NCBI GenBank assembly: GCA_029938185.1
Contig: JAOZVK010000114.1
Location: 1-12,625 of the forward strand
DNA: 12,625 nucleotides
Reading direction: 5' to 3'
Source of the DNA: Bacteroidales bacterium
GTDB taxonomy: Bacteria; Bacteroidota; Bacteroidia; Bacteroidales; JAOZVK01
A model generated the notes under the pieces. The model ran no database searches and had not been told where the DNA came from. It saw nothing but the letters and a program-made list of their open reading frames with translations. A program made the position numbers and the translations under genes. This document shows positions 1 through 4,993 of the stretch, in pieces (the first letter of the stretch is position 1; the number at the start of each line of letters is the position of its first letter).

Positions 1-21
1 GTAAATGGCAATTATGAATTA

Positions 22-126
22 AGGTCTTAGTCCTATTTTATAGTTGCTTACGCATTTTTGTATACAGATGAATTACAGTTGATTGGATAAATACGAATAC
101 CGAAAAACTTTTGTAACATTTACTTA
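22..126 (+). mobile_element. 103-bp-family interspersed element, 105-bp copy
   Basis: Begins AGGTCTTAGTCCT, a damaged form of the family hairpin AGGTCTTCGACCT, preceded by TA as in every other copy. It continues with the shared GCTTACGCATTTTT block and ends in CGAAAAACTTTTGTAAC then TTACTTA. It is 105 bp rather than 103. The core differs from those of the other copies. It lies head to head with a partial inverted copy at 127-193. It is about 340 bases upstream of rbfA and is not inside a recognisable gene. Confidence 0.75.
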
Positions 127-193
127 TTCATAACTCTTTGATTAAGTTGCTTTTATACTAATACATAAGCAACTATAAATAGGTCGAAGACCT
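127..193 (-). mobile_element. Partial inverted copy of the 103-bp element
   Basis: Read on the minus strand from 193, it starts AGGTCTTCGACCTATTTATAG and matches the copy at 4063-4165 closely through its core (GTTATGAATAAGTAAAT). Where that copy continues into ACCGAAAAACTTTTG, this one runs into the + strand copy at 22-126. The simplest reading is that one copy inserted into another, or that an inverted duplication removed the shared end. Together, 22-193 could fold into a long imperfect hairpin. Confidence 0.65.
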
Positions 194-462
194 TAATTAG
201 GAACAACGAATTGGTTTATGTTTAAATATTAAAAAATATTTTTTATTTGAAAAAAAAATATGTATTGTGTTTTATAATACTTATTTTTGTAATACAATAA
301 ACATACCGAAATTCGATAGGATTTATTTGATAAACAGTAGTTTATATTAATTTAATGTAAACTAAATTGGTGTTTTTTTTTAAAACCTAACTTTCTTAGA
401 TTATTATCTACTATAATCAAAATATTTTACAATTGAATAAATGAACCATTTAAAGTACAGAC

Positions 463-801
463 ATGGAATCAACAAGATTAAATAAAATATCAAGACTAAT
501 ACAAAAAGAACTTAGTGTAATATTTCAAAAAACAACAAAATCTAACTTTGTTGGCTCTTTGACTTCGGTTACAACTGTTAGAACAAGTGCAGATTTATCT
601 TATGCAAGAGTATATTTAAGTATTTTTCCGGACAGTAAAAAAGAAGAAATATTTAAATATATAAAAAAAAATAATAAATTTTTTAGACATCAATTAGGAC
701 AACAAATAAGAAACCAAGTAAGAAAAATACCAGAACTTTCTTTTTTTATTGATGATTCCTTAGATTTATCAGAAAGAATTGAAGATCTTATTAATGAATA
801 A
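463..801 (+). CDS. rbfA: Ribosome-binding factor A
   Basis: RbfA is a single KH-like-domain protein that binds the 30S subunit near helix 1 of 16S rRNA and is needed for late 30S maturation and cold adaptation. The 112-residue product has the usual length. It opens with the family pattern STRLNKISRLIQKELS, where R5 and the helix leading to KELS are typical. It then has a VTTVRTSADLSYARVYLSIF strand-helix-strand segment (about residues 36-55), corresponding to the usual 'V.vs.Dl..A.Vyvs', and a RHQLGQQIRNQVRKIPELSFFIDDSLD stretch (about 75-101), matching the 'lR..L...l..R..PeL.F..D' signature. ATG at 463 is the first start before that pattern. No Shine-Dalgarno sequence is visible, normal for Bacteroidota. 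In relatives it is followed by an FtsX-type permease gene; here that gene lies 6 kb away at 6845. Confidence 0.96.
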   Translation: MESTRLNKISRLIQKELSVIFQKTTKSNFVGSLTSVTTVRTSADLSYARVYLSIFPDSKKEEIFKYIKKNNKFFRHQLGQQIRNQVRKIPELSFFIDDSLDLSERIEDLINE

Positions 802-862
802 GCTTCTTCTATTTTTATATACGTTTACGCATAAGCTATTTTAGTAGATTGGATTATGTTAT

Positions 863-885
863 TTTTGATTTTTCGCTAATCAAAA
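863..885. repeat. 8-bp inverted repeat downstream of rbfA
   Basis: TTTTGATT (863-870) pairs with AATCAAAA (878-885) around a 7-base loop. It lies 60 bases after the rbfA stop. There is no T-run after it on the + strand, so a rho-independent terminator is not well supported; it could stabilise the 3' end of the rbfA transcript. Confidence 0.35.
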
Positions 886-906
886 TGATAGACAAAATTT
901 ATAATA

Positions 907-1017
907 AGGTCTTCGTCATATTTAATGAGGCTTATGCATTTTTATAAAATGCTATTATATAGTAAATTGTACAAAAGTTTTTCCATTATTTATATTTTGT
1001 TAAACTGCATATTAATT
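907..1017. mobile_element. Composite remnant of two 103-bp-family elements
   Basis: From 907 the + strand reads AGGTCTTCGTCATATTTAATG and then a GCTTATGCATTTTTATAAA block, the hairpin half of a + oriented element with a mutated hairpin arm. From about 969 the sequence changes to TACAAAAGTTTTTCCATTATT and onward to CTGCATATTAATTGAA. That is the minus-oriented right half, closely similar to 6728-6775 of the copy at 6717-6819. No TACTTA end is present at the 103-bp position. It is therefore two half elements of opposite orientation joined together, directly upstream of the antitoxin remnant. Confidence 0.6.
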
Positions 1018-1326
1018 GAAGAAGATTAATTATAATACAGATACTTTATAAAAAATAATGACTTGAAAACAATGAATATTGCAGAACAAAAGTTACTTCT
1101 TTTTCAATAGATAGATACAAACATTATTCTTGATATTGCATTAAAACGCAGAAACTTCTATAAAAAAGCACACAAACTTCTATAAAAAAGCACACAAACT
1201 CAAATAAAAGAACTACCAAAAGAAAAAGAACATTTGTAAATGAAGTTGTTAATTTTATTATTAATTTTGTAACAGAAAACGAAAAACACATGAGTTTTTA
1301 TAAAAATGAAAAAATAACTAAAACTT
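1018..1326 (+). pseudogene. Degenerate antitoxin gene remnant with duplicated promoter region
   Basis: Positions 1018-1111 are a near copy of 2688-2784, that is, the leader and first ~17 codons of the antitoxin gene at 2734. The counterpart of that gene's ATG is TTG at 1063; the reading continues with AEQKLLLFQ and stops at TAG 1108-1110, where the intact gene has AAG. Further down, 1201-1236 reads QIKELPKEKEHL and stops, and 1231-1326, in another frame, reads VNEVVNFIINFV and on to a TAA. These fragments resemble pieces of a small antitoxin of the DUF2281 type split by an indel near 1230-1240, but that part is inference. No continuous frame survives, so this is a relic. Confidence 0.55.
1152..1195 (+). 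repeat. Tandem duplication of a 22-bp unit
   Basis: AAACTTCTATAAAAAAGCACAC occurs twice in a row without mismatch (1152-1173 and 1174-1195), followed by AAACT as the start of a third unit. It lies within the antitoxin remnant and adds a stop codon in one frame, consistent with neutral decay by slippage. Confidence 0.85.
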
Positions 1327-1333
1327 AAATAAT

Positions 1334-1573
1334 ATGCAAGCAATTGAAACAACTGGAATTATTAATAACAACAATATCCTCAAAATCCAACATAAAATTA
1401 ATAAGCAATTTCTGAATAAATCAGTTAGAATATTAATCTTATTAGAACCTGAAAGCACTGACGAAATTGATGAAAAATTATGGTTAAAATCAATATCTCA
1501 AAATAATGCTTTTAATTTTTTAAATGACAGCGAAGAAAATATTTATTCATTAACTGATGGTACCCCCTTTTAA
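1334..1573 (+). CDS. Antitoxin of a type II TA pair (partner of the MazF-like toxin)
   Basis: A 79-residue, acidic protein directly before a MazF/PemK toxin gene, with only 2 bases between its TAA (1571-1573) and the toxin ATG (1576). The opening MQAIETTGII with ILKIQHKI and the closing NDSEENIYSLTDGTPF fit a recurrent small antitoxin type: an N-terminal beta DNA-binding portion, then 'vriLiLl', then an acidic 'W...i..n.aFdFL.d..edIYsl.DG.pf' tail that probably wraps the toxin. I recall this layout from Bacteroidota and Cyanobacteria antitoxins but cannot give a family number. The product should bind and neutralise the toxin and repress the operon. ATG at 1334 is the only sensible start. This is the one TA pair here whose two genes are both open. 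Confidence 0.75.
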   Translation: MQAIETTGIINNNNILKIQHKINKQFLNKSVRILILLEPESTDEIDEKLWLKSISQNNAFNFLNDSEENIYSLTDGTPF

Positions 1574-1575
1574 AC

Positions 1576-1911
1576 ATGAAATATAAAATAGTATTAGTTC
1601 CATTTCCGTTTGATGATTTATCTCAAACAAAGGTGAGACCTGCAATTTGTCTAACTAATAGTATCGGAAAATATCATCATGTTGTTATATCTTTTATTAC
1701 AAGTCAAATAACAAAAGCAACAGAAGAAACTGATATTAAAATAACAAATTTACAAAATACAGGATTAAAAGTAAATTCAGCAATAAAATTGCATCGTATC
1801 GTTACAATATCAACAGATTTGATAAAACGAGAATTAGGAAACCTACCTTCTTCGTATCATAAATCGGTAAATGATAAATTAAAAGAGCTATTTGATTTGA
1901 AGAATGATTAA
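1576..1911 (+). CDS. MazF/PemK-family endoribonuclease toxin
   Basis: MazF/PemK toxins are small SH3-like-barrel ribonucleases that cleave mRNA at short motifs when released from their antitoxin. The 111-residue product has the family length. Its N-terminus contains the diagnostic strands IVLVPFPFDDLS (about residues 5-16), then TKVRPAICLTN with the conserved RP, where the Arg is usually catalytic. The following VVISFITSQIT segment corresponds to the usual 'v.v.piTs..' with its conserved Ser/Thr. The sequence AIKLHRIVTIS matches the 's.v....i.tv' core strand that follows. No truncation or frameshift is seen. It is co-transcribed with the antitoxin 2 bases upstream and is followed by a weak hairpin with a T-run at 1930-1950. 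Confidence 0.92.
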   Translation: MKYKIVLVPFPFDDLSQTKVRPAICLTNSIGKYHHVVISFITSQITKATEETDIKITNLQNTGLKVNSAIKLHRIVTISTDLIKRELGNLPSSYHKSVNDKLKELFDLKND

Positions 1912-1922
1912 TGTGCACACTT

Positions 1923-2024
1923 TGTTGACCACAAAAGTTGTGAATTTTTTAAGAGATTGTAGCCAAGCATACAAAAGTTATTAGCTATTTTGCATAAAAT
2001 ATATTTTTTAACAACAGTTAATTA
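1923..2024 (+). repeat. About 100-bp dispersed repeat B, copy 1
   Basis: Shares with 3416-3519 a nearly identical core of about 72 bp (GAGATTGTA, AAGCATACAAAAG, TTATTAGCTATTTTGCATAAAA, TATTTTTTAACAACAGTTAATTAT), with weaker similarity extending upstream to TTGYTGAC. Both copies lie between the end of one toxin gene and the start of the next antitoxin gene (77 and 36 bases upstream of the ATG). The rest of 1912-2101 contains nothing else I recognise. It could be a shared promoter/operator segment or a cassette junction. Confidence 0.8.
1930..1950 (+). terminator. Weak hairpin plus T-run after the MazF-like gene
   Basis: CACAA (1930-1934), loop AAG, TTGTG (1938-1942), then AA and six T. The stem is short and AT-rich. 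It is 18 bases after the toxin stop, where a terminator would be expected. The second copy of the surrounding repeat (near 3416-3519) does not keep the stem, so the structure may be incidental. Confidence 0.35.
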
Positions 2025-2101
2025 TTATTTGTGATTAGCCTAAACACTATCAAGCCATAACACTAAAAATGAAATTATAATTCAAATATGCAATCAATAA
2101 T

Positions 2102-2365
2102 ATGGAAACAATAGCATTTCAAGTAACTGAAAAAGAAAAAATACCATTTTTAATGGACTTGCTTTCGCATTTTGATTTTATAGAAAATATTAAAATCAAT
2201 GGAGAAACAGAAATAATCGAAGAGAAGCAAGAAGAAACCGAAGAAGAATTGTCTAAAGAAATGAAAGAACTACTTAAACAGCGTATTGAAAACTATAAAA
2301 AAGCCCCTGAAAAAGTAAAAACATGGGAGGAAGTTGAACATCGTTTAATGAAAAAGTACAACTAA
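2102..2365 (+). CDS. Addiction-module antitoxin, C-terminus altered by an inserted element
   Basis: An 87-residue acidic protein that looks like an antitoxin of a ParE/RelE-type pair. It has a short N-terminal strand-helix unit (IAFQVTEKEK, LLSHFDFIENIKI), a long acidic helical stretch (about residues 38-55), and a tail with RIENYKKAPEKVKTWEEVEHRL, similar to the 'yk.nP.....seev..rl' tails of TIGR02574-like addiction proteins. The last codons run into a 103-bp element: the TAA stop (2363-2365) is completed by the element's first base. If the element is removed, the frame reads AAC TAT GAA GTA TAA, giving three extra residues and overlapping the toxin ATG. The original gene was thus probably coupled to the toxin at 2467. 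Confidence 0.65.
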   Translation: METIAFQVTEKEKIPFLMDLLSHFDFIENIKINGETEIIEEKQEETEEELSKEMKELLKQRIENYKKAPEKVKTWEEVEHRLMKKYN

Positions 2366-2467
2366 GGTCTTCGACCTATTTAATGTGGCTTACGCATTTT
2401 TGTAAATTACTGTCATATAAATAATTGTACAAAAACAAATGTCGGAAAACTTTTGTAAGACTACTTA
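2365..2467 (+). mobile_element. 103-bp interspersed element between antitoxin and toxin
   Basis: Full-length copy: hairpin AGGTC-TTC-GACCT at the left tip, then ATTTAATGTGGCTTACGCA, a variable core, and the end GGAAAACTTTTGTAAGACTACTTA. Left flank ends in TA. Exactly 103 bp from AGGTC to TACTTA. The core resembles those of 5166-5268 and 5950-6020 (TATCAT/TGTCAT, CAATTG/TAATTG and the run AAAAACAAATGTC). It separates an antitoxin from a ParE/RelE-like toxin; excision would leave a 7-base antitoxin/toxin overlap. Confidence 0.88.
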
Positions 2468-2613
2468 TGAAGTATAAATTAGTAGTAAGCGATGATGCCA
2501 ATAACGATGTTGAAAATGCAATGGATTATTACGAGAACGAACAAAAAGGATTAGGGAAAAAATATTTATTATCGGTAAGGGCTTGTTCAAAATTAATAGT
2601 TCAAAATCCATAA
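2467..2613 (+). pseudogene. ParE/RelE-type toxin, truncated to its N-terminal half
   Basis: The start MKYKLVVSDDANNDVENAMDY, followed by YYENEQKGLGKKYLLSV and LIVQNP, is the classic N-terminal two thirds of a ParE/RelE-superfamily toxin ('y.v.is..A..Di.ea..yY......gl..rFl..v......i..nP'). Family members continue for about 40-50 more residues (a Y-R-R/K rich beta sheet with the catalytic or gyrase-contacting residues). Here the frame stops after QNP at TAA 2611-2613, exactly where a CTTTGCG-type repeat begins. ATG at 2467 overlaps the last base of the preceding 103-bp element; an upstream TTG at 2425 lies inside the element and is not credible. The product, 48 residues, is almost certainly inactive. 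Confidence 0.8.
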
Positions 2614-2680
2614 AGAGAACCTTTGCAGAACTTTGTGCAATTTTGCGGTTAAAAAGCGTCCAACTTAAAACTGGTTGCCG
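2614..2680. repeat. Bacteroidota CTTTGCG-type dispersed repeat, copy 1
   Basis: Contains ACCTTTGCAGAACTTTGTG, TTTTGCGGTTAAAAAGC and CAACTTAAAACTGGT. The same string of motifs occurs at 11879-11955 (AACTTTGCGAAACTTTGCG, CTTTGCGGTTAAAAAGC, TAACTTAAAACTGGT). I recall such 'aactttgcg' repeats as common intergenic sequences in Bacteroidota genomes. Here it abuts the point where the toxin gene at 2467 is broken off. Confidence 0.75.
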
Positions 2681-2687
2681 AAAAACT

Positions 2688-2784
2688 GAAGAAGATAAAT
2701 TATAATACAGAATACTTTATAAATAATAATGATATGAAAACAAAGAATATTGCAGAACAAAAATTGCTTCTTTTTCAAAAGATA
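2688..2784 (+). repeat. Antitoxin leader duplicated at 1018-1111
   Basis: GAAGAAGATAAATTATAATACAG and onward through the first ~17 codons of the gene at 2734 matches 1018-1111 with about one difference per ten bases. It covers 46 bases of leader, presumably with the promoter/operator, plus coding sequence. The copies show two related TA loci in one island, one reduced to a relic. Confidence 0.8.
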
Positions 2785-3066
2785 TTATCAATTGAAAATG
2801 AAAATATTATCAATAGATTATCTTTATTTATAGAAAAAATAACAAATAAAAATCAGTATAAAGAAATTGACTTAGAAAGTATTAACATAGAAACTATATC
2901 GTTTGAGGATTGGAATGAATTATTTATGGAAAAACGAGATTTAAATGAATATATCCCAGAATATGACATGACACTTGGCGAATATAGAAAGAAAATATAT
3001 AGTGCAGAGCTAAGTGAAAGTTTTCCTGTTGAAAAATTCTTTAAAAAACTTGAAAGTTATGTCTAA
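2734..3066 (+). CDS. Antitoxin paired with a broken RelE-like toxin
   Basis: A 110-residue acidic protein with a helical N-terminus (AEQKLLLFQKILSIENENII) and a C-terminal stretch YDMTLGEYRKKIYSAELSES resembling the 'mt.eey...id.a..d...g......l' tails of many RelE antitoxins. Its reading overlaps the next gene by 8 bases (ATG at 3059, TAA at 3064-3066), the usual antitoxin-before-toxin layout with translational coupling. I do not recognise a named family for the N-terminal part. It probably neutralises the toxin through its C-terminus and represses its own promoter. The gene is open although the toxin beside it is frameshifted. A degenerate copy of its leader and 5' end is at 1018-1111. Confidence 0.7.
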   Translation: MKTKNIAEQKLLLFQKILSIENENIINRLSLFIEKITNKNQYKEIDLESINIETISFEDWNELFMEKRDLNEYIPEYDMTLGEYRKKIYSAELSESFPVEKFFKKLESYV

Positions 3067-3392
3067 AAAACGGAAAGTGTTAACAAAGCAAAATTTTGAA
3101 GACAGTTTTGAAGAGGTATTTGACCATATAAATGTAAATTCTGAAAAAAATGCCAAGAAATTTGCGAAAGAAGTTGAAGCAAAAAATGAAATGGATTATT
3201 CAAAATCCTACTGCTGGAACACCAGAAACAAAAATACATTCAAAGAAAAATTGGTATCGTTTCAAAATTGTAATGAAAAGCTGGAAAGTTATTTATAAAG
3301 TAACAAAATCTTTTCTTGTTTTTCTAAGAATTGTTCATATAAAACAAGACCCGAATAAAATGGAGAAATTGCGAACTAATAATTATAAGTAA
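3059..3392 (+). pseudogene. RelE/ParE-type toxin with a one-base frameshift
   Basis: Two overlapping frames give one family-length protein. The first, from ATG 3059, reads VLTKQNFEDSFEEVFDHI, then NSEKNAKKFAKEVEAK (42 residues). The second, ending at TAA 3390-3392, continues MKWIIQNPTAGTPETKI, NWYRFKIVMKSWKVIYKV, and FLVFLRIVHIKQDPNKM, the standard RelE/ParE C-terminus ('i...P..G......yR.......y.iiY.v....i.il.v.h...dP'). The join lies in the six A at 3181-3186: with five A the frame reads GCA AAA ATG AAA TGG without interruption, giving 110 residues. One inserted A is thus the simplest cause. Sequencing error or programmed +1 recoding are alternatives; the A-run is not a known +1 site. The antitoxin overlaps its start by 8 bases. 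Confidence 0.85.
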
Positions 3393-3415
3393 ATGAAATA
3401 AAGCCTATAATATAT

Positions 3416-3519
3416 TGCTGACACAAAAATTCCAAAAATTTTGAATGAGATTGTAAGCAAGCATACAAAAGTTATTAGCTATTTTGCATAAAACATATTT
3501 TTTAACAACAGTTAATTAT
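3416..3519 (+). repeat. About 100-bp dispersed repeat B, copy 2
   Basis: Second copy of the repeat at 1923-2024; the core 3447-3519 is nearly identical (GAGATTGTAAGCAAGCATAC, TTATTAGCTATTTTGCATAAAA, TTTTTTAACAACAGTTAATTAT). It lies between the broken RelE-like gene and the next antitoxin (ATG 3556). The rest of the 3393-3555 gap shows nothing further. Confidence 0.8.
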
Positions 3520-3555
3520 GTATCATAAGTAGGTCAATATCAAAAATTATATATT

Positions 3556-3870
3556 ATGGTAACACTAAATTTAGACAAGCAAACAGAAATACAATTTAAT
3601 AAATTGTTAAAATTTTCGGGAATGAATTTTTCGACATTAATCAGTTCGATGATGAATTATCGCATTAAGGAACTTAATAAAGGAATACGAAATATCGAAT
3701 TAGATTTTGGAAACTACGAACGAAAGTATAAAATGAAAACCACAGAATTTTATAAGCGTTATTCAAAAGGTGATTTTGAAGATGAAAGCGAAAGTAATGA
3801 TTTTATGATTTGGAGTGGTGAATATGAGTCATATACAGAGTTTCAAAACGAATTAAATCAACTACAATGA
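3556..3870 (+). CDS. Antitoxin of a TumE-type toxin (TumA-like position)
   Basis: A 104-residue protein immediately upstream of, and overlapping by 4 bases (ATGA, 3867-3870), a gene encoding a TumE/DUF6516-type toxin. The N-terminus (MVTLNLDKQTEIQFNKLLKF, FSTLISSMMNYRIKEL) looks like a ribbon-helix-helix unit: a short strand then two helices, suited to DNA binding and autorepression. The C-terminal half is acidic and aromatic (KTTEFYKRYSKGDF, SNDFMIWSGEYESYTEF), similar to the toxin-binding tails of antitoxins. The assignment rests on position, overlap and fold impression; I do not recognise a sequence family. Repeat B lies 36 bases upstream and may contain its promoter. Confidence 0.65.
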   Translation: MVTLNLDKQTEIQFNKLLKFSGMNFSTLISSMMNYRIKELNKGIRNIELDFGNYERKYKMKTTEFYKRYSKGDFEDESESNDFMIWSGEYESYTEFQNELNQLQ

Positions 3871-4344
3871 TAACACAATATTTTTCACACTTTGACGACA
3901 TAATCAATAATACTGATTTTATTACCAGTTCAAAAATTCATAAACGAAAAGTAAACGATTTTCTTGGTATAATTGAAGGAAAAATTAGTATGGAAAAAGG
4001 TGTTCTTGATATTCTTGAAGTCATAAAAATAACAGATAATCAATTATCTAAAAAGAAATATAAGGTCTTCGACCTATTTATAGTTGCTTACGCATTAGTA
4101 TAAAAACAATTTAATCAGCAAGTTATGAATAAGTAAATACCGAAAAACTTTTGTAATAGTACTTAAGTATCATTTTAGAAATTCTGATAACTCTTTTCTT
4201 TTTCGCTATGACAATGCACCACATCATAAAAAAATTGAAACTTTTCCGCATCATAAACATTTATCTGATAAAATCATAGCAAGCGATGAACCAAATTTAT
4301 TGCAAATTTTGTCAGAAATTAAAGAAATAGTTGAAAAAAGTTAA
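3867..4344 (+). pseudogene. TumE/DUF6516-type toxin interrupted by a 103-bp element
   Basis: The first part (3867-4062) reads ITQYFSHFDDIINNTDF, VNDFLGIIEGKISMEKGVLDILEVIKI, then DNQLSKKKY. It then runs into the element at 4063-4165. After the element, 4166-4344 reads YHFRNSDNSFLFRYDNAPHH and KKIETFPHHKHL and ends at TAA. Removing exactly 103 bp joins codons TAT AAG TAT CAT in frame and gives a 124-residue protein. It carries the marks of DUF6516/TumE toxins: 'G.i.g.i.f......l...e', 'Y.yh.....l.fRyDNapHh' and 'fPhHkH'. These are thought to be RNase-like toxins of TumE/TumA pairs. As it stands the gene gives a 78-residue product with 12 foreign C-terminal residues and lacks the FRYDNAPHH core, so it should be inactive. 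It overlaps its antitoxin by ATGA. Confidence 0.88.
4063..4165 (+). mobile_element. 103-bp interspersed element inside the TumE-type toxin gene
   Basis: Full-length copy with hairpin AGGTC-TTC-GACCT, GTTGCTTACGCATTAG, and the end CGAAAAACTTTTGTAATAGTACTTA. Preceded by TA; the bases TA also end the element, so it can be read as 101 bp flanked by a TA duplication. Its core (GTTATGAATAAGTAAAT) matches the partial copy at 127-193 but not the copies of the other core types. Seamless restoration of the host gene defines its ends to within the TAAG repeated at both junctions. Confidence 0.93.
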
Positions 4345-4784
4345 TACTCAGACCTCAAAAATAAAAAACATTTAATTTTATAATCTTATTATGAGTATGA
4401 TATAAACGAAGTTTAATAACCGGACACACTAACTGTTATTCTTATTACAGTTAAGATATTTTCCATTACCTACATAAGCGTTTTTGTTCAAAAAGTTGGA
4501 GTAATTGATAGTTCACCACGCTTATTTACGCACAAAACTCAAATTAATGTTTAACAACACCTTTCTTTGTAGTATATTAAGTTAAGTTTCAGTCTATTAG
4601 TAAGCCTAACTAACTGTTTGTATGTATAATATAATTAATTTTGTTTTTTTTACATTTTCATTTGGTGCATAAATAAACTTTATGAACCTAATTTATTAAA
4701 ATCTATTTGCAAATCTCTTGTAAAAATGCTAAGTTCGCAATAGATTAACATTAGGCAAAACGCAAAATTCCTGTAACTAAAAAC
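4345..4784. other. Gene-free spacer with small inverted repeats
   Basis: No convincing coding sequence on either strand. Visible structures are AATAAC (4415-4420) with GTTATT (4435-4440), and ATAAGCG (4474-4480) with CGCTTAT (4519-4525); inside the latter, TTTTTG-TT-CAAAAA at 4481-4494 forms a tight nested hairpin. GCCTAAC near 4605 and ATTAGGC near 4751 are loosely complementary. I do not recognise any of these as a known site. Confidence 0.4.
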
Positions 4785-4887
4785 TAAGTAGTCTAACAAA
4801 AGTTTTTCAACATTTATATTTTATTAATTTGCATATTATTAGAATGTTAAAAGAATGTGTAATCAATATAAAATTGGTCGAAGACAT
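4785..4887 (-). mobile_element. 103-bp interspersed element, degenerate copy
   Basis: On the minus strand it starts with a mutated hairpin (ATGTCTTCGACC instead of AGGTCTTCGACC) and ends ACTTA at 4785. The total is again exactly 103 bp. The core is very close to that of 6717-6819 (TAATATGCAAATTAATAAAA and AATATAAATGTTGAAAAAC). The conserved end reads TAAGTAGTCTAACAAAAG on the + strand. Mutations in the hairpin arm and the GCTTACGC block suggest an older insertion. Confidence 0.8.
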
Positions 4888-4897
4888 TATATTTTAA

Positions 4898-4993
4898 GAT
4901 GATTTTGCAGAACTATCTGAAAGTTTAAAATTTTTGGATAATTATAAAAAAAAATCGTACCTTTGTAAAGAAGTATCAAACATGCTCAAATGA
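4898..4993 (+). pseudogene. 3' remnant of a gene coupled to the GIY-YIG-like gene
   Basis: An open frame without a start reads DDFAELSESLKFLDNY, then KKKSYLCKEVSNMLK, and ends at TGA 4991-4993, overlapping the ATG at 4990 of the next gene as ATGA. That overlap is typical of translationally coupled genes and suggests a true C-terminus of a lost gene. A TAA precedes it at 4895-4897, just after the degenerate 103-bp element, and no 5' part is visible upstream. The protein cannot be identified. It could be chance: the stretch is short, and a promoter-like -7 box lies inside it. Confidence 0.35.
4958..4965 (+). promoter_or_regulatory. Possible Bacteroidota promoter for the GIY-YIG-like gene
   Basis: TACCTTTG fits the -7 consensus TAnnTTTG, with TTTG at 4933-4936 and 21 bases between the boxes, near the expected spacing for the -33 element. 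Transcription would start about 20 bases before the ATG at 4990. Confidence 0.5.

Larger units (their letters stand above)
1..462. other. AT-rich leader upstream of rbfA, no gene seen
   Basis: I see no credible coding region here. The first 194 bases hold two convergent copies of the 103-bp repeat family (listed separately). The rest is very AT-rich, with long A and T runs at about 232-260 and 372-384. A box TATTTTTG at 282-289 fits the Bacteroidota -7 pattern TAnnTTTG, but no well-spaced TTTG box lies upstream of it, so a promoter for rbfA is only possible. The upstream neighbour of rbfA lies outside the window. Confidence 0.5.

Noticed and set aside
2425..2466. Upstream TTG start giving a 62-residue version of the truncated toxin
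   Set aside because: The added codons come from the inserted 103-bp element; the ParE/RelE pattern begins at the ATG at 2467.
3014..3058. Earlier start for the frameshifted RelE-like toxin
   Set aside because: It would overlap the antitoxin by 53 bases. The ATG at 3059 gives the usual short overlap and the family's N-terminal length.
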